A DNA stretch of 6,732 nucleotides from an uncultured Collinsella sp. (lineage in GTDB: Bacteria; Actinomycetota; Coriobacteriia; Coriobacteriales; Coriobacteriaceae): the NCBI GenBank assembly GCA_902491415.1, contig CABUHP010000098.1:1-6732 (forward strand), read 5' to 3'. How positions within the stretch are numbered: the stretch's first letter is position 1; each line of letters starts with the position of its first letter. The notes under the pieces were generated by a model. That model made no database searches and was not told the origin of the DNA. It saw nothing but the letters and a program-made list of their open reading frames with translations. Shown here one piece after another: positions 4,029 through 6,732 of the stretch. The translations under genes were made by a program, and so were the position numbers.

Positions 4029-6524
4029 ATGACCGCAACCGCCAGTCGAACCACCAACCGCAGACCCGAGCTTTTGGCGCCCGCCGGAGGGCCCGAGCCC
4101 TTTGCCGCCGCACTCGCCGCGGGGGCAGACGCCATCTACTGCGGCATGGGCAGCTTCAACGCCCGCCGCAAGGCAACCAACTTTACCGACGAGGCCTTTG
4201 AGCAAGCCTGCCGCGCCGCGCATCTAGCCGGGTCGCGCGTCTACGTCACGGTCAACATCGTCATCAAGCAGTCCGAGATGGGCGATGCACTGCAGCTCAT
4301 TCATCGCTGCTCCACGCTGGGCGCCGATGCCTTCATTATCCAGGACTGGGGTCTGTTCTTTGAGGCCAAGCGCACCATGCCCGGCATCGAGACACATATC
4401 TCGACCCAGGCGAACATCCACGACGACCGCGGAACCCTTTGGTGCCGTGAGCAGGGCGCCGACCGCGTGACTCTCTCGCGCGAGCTCTCCATCGACGAAA
4501 TCGCCGCCATTCACGACGCCGCGCCCGATGTGGACCTCGAGGTCTTCAGCCATGGCGCCATCTGCTTTTGCTACTCGGGCCTGTGCCTGCTGTCGAGCTT
4601 TGCCATGGCGGGACGATCGGCCAACCGCGGCATGTGCGCCCAGCCCTGTCGCCTGCCCTACGAGCTGATCGACGAGAACGGCCGCTCGCTCTCCCCTGCC
4701 GGTCGCGAGCGCGCGCTGTGCCCGCGTGACACCAACACCTCACAGCTTGTTCGCCGTCTGTATGACGCCGGCGCCGCATCGCTCAAGCTCGAGGGCCGCA
4801 TGAAGGCACCCGATTACGTGTACTCCATCGTTGATGTGTATCGTCACGAAATTGACGACATGCTATCCGGAGCCGCCGTTGCCAAGGACGAGGAAGCCGC
4901 CCGCCAGCGCCAGCTCAAGCGCTGCTTCAACCGCGACTTTACGCACGCCTATCAGGACGGCACCTCGGGCGACGAGATGATGAGCTATGAGCGTTCCAAC
5001 AACCGCGGCCAGATCGTGGGCACGGTACTGGGCAGCCGTCTGGCCAACCGCGATGTGCGCGGCCTCAAGCCCGACGACCGCCGTCGGCGCGCCGCCATCG
5101 CCCGCATTGAGTTGTTTGAGCCCGTGGGCAAGGGCGACCTGCTGGAGCTTCGCCACGATAACGAGTTTGACCAGTTCCTGACCACCATTGCCGCCGATGA
5201 TGCCGCCGCCGGTGACATCATTGAGTGCCGCGTGCCCCGCAGCATGCCCGAGGGCTGCCGCGTCCGCGTGATTCGCAGTCAGCGCGCCATCGACGCCGCC
5301 GGCGCCGCGCTCAAGCGCGATGTGCTGCGCCGCCGAGCTGTTGACGTGTCCGTCGTGGCGCGCCTGGGCGAGCCGTTTACTGTCACACTCACCTGCTGTG
5401 ACAACCCCGCGCTCACCGCCACCGCCACGGGCTTCACCGTCGAGGCCGCCAAGACCCGCGCCGTCGAGGCATCCGATCTGGTTGAGCATGTGGGCCGCAT
5501 GGGGTCCTCGCCCTTTGAGTCCGCGAGCTTTGACGTTTCGCTCGACGCCGGCTGCGGTATGGGCTTTTCCGCCGTGCACAAGGTGCGCGCCACCGCTTGT
5601 AAGGCGCTGGAAGAGGCCATTCTGGCACCGTACGAGGAGCGCGCGAAAACGCTCGAGCTGCCGGCGATTGTAACCAGTGATTCCCGCCCCGCGCCCGAGC
5701 ACTACCGCGATGAGCCGCAGATCTGCGCCACCGTCACCTCGCTCGAGGCCGCCGAGGCCGCTCGCGCGGAGGGTGCAACGCGCATCTACATGACCACCGA
5801 CGCGCTCGATGCGGCGGAGCTCTCCCCCGCCGATGTATTTGAGCAGGACATCGTACCCGTACTCGACGAGGTCTGCCGCGCCGTTGACCACGTACGCGTC
5901 GACCCGTGGGTTGTTGCCGGCGCCACGGTCGCTATTGGCAACATCTCTGAGCTTGCCCTGGCCGCGCATGCCGGCGCCACGGCCGAGATTCGCTCTTGCC
6001 TGCCGGTTCACAACACGCCCTGCATGGAGGCGCTTGCCGAGCGCGGAGCCGGTGCGTTTTGGCTCTCGCCCGAGATCACGCTCGACGAGATTGTCTCGCT
6101 CGGCGCCGCCGCGCCCGCGACTCTGGGCATCGCCGTCTTTGGCCGCCCGCGCGTCATGACAAGCGAGCATTGCATCCTGCAGGTTGCCAACGGCTGCATC
6201 CACGATTGCGCCAACTGCCGCCTGCGTGCCCGCAAGCTCTCGCTCAAGAATATCGACGGCAAGGTCATGCCCGTACGCACCGACATCCATGGCCGCTCTC
6301 GCTTGTACGATGCCTACCCCATCGACCTCACGCCGCAGGTACCGCAGTTGCTCGACGCCGGCGTCCGTCGTCTTATGGTCGACGGAACCCTGCTCGAGGC
6401 CGATGAGATTGGCCGTGCCGTCGCTCGCGTCCGTCGCGCCGTCGAGGCGGCTCAAGCCGGCCGCAAGCCCGCCGCCCGCCTGCGCGGCGCCACCTCGGGC
6501 TGCATGTTTGTGGGAATTAGCTAA
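4029..6524 (+). CDS. long U32-family protein (RlhA/YdcP-like, probable RNA-modifying Fe-S enzyme)
   Basis: Annotated historically as peptidase U32 or collagenase-like protease. Characterised bacterial members are instead Fe-S proteins of hydroxylation: RlhA (23S rRNA 5-hydroxycytidine), TrhP (tRNA) and UbiU/UbiV (ubiquinone). At 831 aa it is longer than E. coli RlhA (about 650). An N-terminal TIM-barrel U32 domain spans about residues 13-270. It opens with PELLAPAGGPE (13-23) and fits the U32 signature E-x-F-x2-G-A-I-C-x4-G-x-C-x-L-S at 171-189. Cys179, Cys186, Cys203 and Cys207 are probable cluster ligands, with Cys231 a further candidate. A DUF3656-like middle region follows (about 320-540). 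A second barrel-like half (about 563-800) ends in Cys715, Cys723, Cys727 and Cys730. The ATG at 4029 has GAAAGG about 9 bases upstream. An RluA gene follows after 15 bases, which favours an RNA target. The exact substrate is unknown. Confidence 0.88.
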   Translation: MTATASRTTNRRPELLAPAGGPEPFAAALAAGADAIYCGMGSFNARRKATNFTDEAFEQACRAAHLAGSRVYVTVNIVIKQSEMGDALQLIHRCSTLGADAFIIQDWGLFFEAKRTMPGIETHISTQANIHDDRGTLWCREQGADRVTLSRELSIDEIAAIHDAAPDVDLEVFSHGAICFCYSGLCLLSSFAMAGRSANRGMCAQPCRLPYELIDENGRSLSPAGRERALCPRDTNTSQLVRRLYDAGAASLKLEGRMKAPDYVYSIVDVYRHEIDDMLSGAAVAKDEEAARQRQLKRCFNRDFTHAYQDGTSGDEMMSYERSNNRGQIVGTVLGSRLANRDVRGLKPDDRRRRAAIARIELFEPVGKGDLLELRHDNEFDQFLTTIAADDAAAGDIIECRVPRSMPEGCRVRVIRSQRAIDAAGAALKRDVLRRRAVDVSVVARLGEPFTVTLTCCDNPALTATATGFTVEAAKTRAVEASDLVEHVGRMGSSPFESASFDVSLDAGCGMGFSAVHKVRATACKALEEAILAPYEERAKTLELPAIVTSDSRPAPEHYRDEPQICATVTSLEAAEAARAEGATRIYMTTDALDAAELSPADVFEQDIVPVLDEVCRAVDHVRVDPWVVAGATVAIGNISELALAAHAGATAEIRSCLPVHNTPCMEALAERGAGAFWLSPEITLDEIVSLGAAAPATLGIAVFGRPRVMTSEHCILQVANGCIHDCANCRLRARKLSLKNIDGKVMPVRTDIHGRSRLYDAYPIDLTPQVPQLLDAGVRRLMVDGTLLEADEIGRAVARVRRAVEAAQAGRKPAARLRGATSGCMFVGIS

Positions 6525-6539
6525 CCGAAAGGCTTACAC

Positions 6540-6732
6540 ATGAACGAAGAACCTCAAGTCCTCTACTGCGACGCCTGGCTCATGGCCATCGATAAGCCTG
6601 CCGGCATGATCGTCCACGGTGACGGCACCGGCGAGCGCACGCTCACCGACTACGCCAGCGATCTGTTGCTGGCGATGGGCGACGGCTTTGCCGCGACTGA
6701 CATGCAGCCGCTCAACCGCCTGGACCGAAACA
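6540..6732 (+). CDS. RluA-family pseudouridine synthase, N-terminal part (3' end beyond window)
   Basis: Start of an RNA uridine isomerase that converts uridine to pseudouridine in rRNA or tRNA; 64 codons are visible. Seen: VLYCDAWLMAIDKPAGMIVH (7-26), the typical opening strand and D-K-P-x-G motif of the RluA/RluC/RluD family. The catalytic motif NRLDRN (59-64) carries the conserved Asp62; family members have HRLDRDTSG or NRLDRxTSG here. There is no S4 domain ahead of the catalytic domain, so it is unlike RluC and RluD and more like short RluA-type or YlyB-type enzymes. The ATG has GAAAGG 7 bases upstream. It lies 15 bases after the U32 stop codon with no terminator between, so the two are very likely co-transcribed. 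The specific target site cannot be told from this fragment. Confidence 0.85.
   Translation, partial: MNEEPQVLYCDAWLMAIDKPAGMIVHGDGTGERTLTDYASDLLLAMGDGFAATDMQPLNRLDRN

Noticed and set aside
4863..6455. 530-codon open frame on the minus strand
   Set aside because: It lies wholly antisense to the U32 gene, which has clear motifs. The frame is open because of GC-rich third positions, and its protein is Gly/Ala/Val-rich without recognisable domains.

Overview
The window is GC-rich, with strong G/C preference at third codon positions. It looks like a high-GC anaerobic gut actinobacterium, and my best guess is Coriobacteriia, Collinsella-like. That guess rests on base composition, on protein character and on an SsnA/NCS2-permease neighbourhood of the kind known from gut purine degraders. 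No rRNA or other phylogenetic marker is present, so the assignment is an inference. I see no mobile element, CRISPR array or tRNA.

Left part (1-2345, minus strand). A xanthine/uracil-type NCS2 permease (835-2229) is followed, in the same direction, by the N-terminal 213 codons of an SsnA-type amidohydrolase that runs off the left edge (1-639). The 195-base gap between them is rich in dyad symmetry. It holds a perfect 12-bp hairpin without a U-tract and a set of stems that can fold as a compact three-way junction, with a competing hairpin. The permease has a good sigma70-like promoter (2317-2345) whose spacer carries a Fur-box-like sequence.

Middle part (2230-3728). A 352-base AT-rich divergent intergenic region separates the permease from a YheO/DauR-type transcription factor (2582-3238, plus strand). 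The regulator is convergent with ridA (3351-3728, minus strand), and a strong bidirectional terminator lies between them. The ridA promoter region is unusual. It has a dyad across the -10 box, tandem direct repeats around and upstream of the -35 box, and a 13-bp perfect hairpin at the start of the predicted leader.

Right part (4029-6732, plus strand). A long (831 aa) U32-family protein of the RlhA/YdcP type is followed after 15 bases by the start of an RluA-family pseudouridine synthase that runs off the right edge. Both families are linked to RNA modification, so this looks like a small RNA-modification operon unrelated to the left half.

How the genes may work together. SsnA, an NCS2 purine permease and (in related clusters) YgfK, xanthine-dehydrogenase-like proteins and YgeX/YgeY/YgeW form the anaerobic purine-degradation locus described from gut bacteria. 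The YheO-like factor is a plausible local regulator. RidA would plausibly clear the 2-aminoacrylate/imine made by PLP enzymes such as YgeX. Only ssnA, the permease, the regulator and ridA are visible here, so this is a hypothesis.
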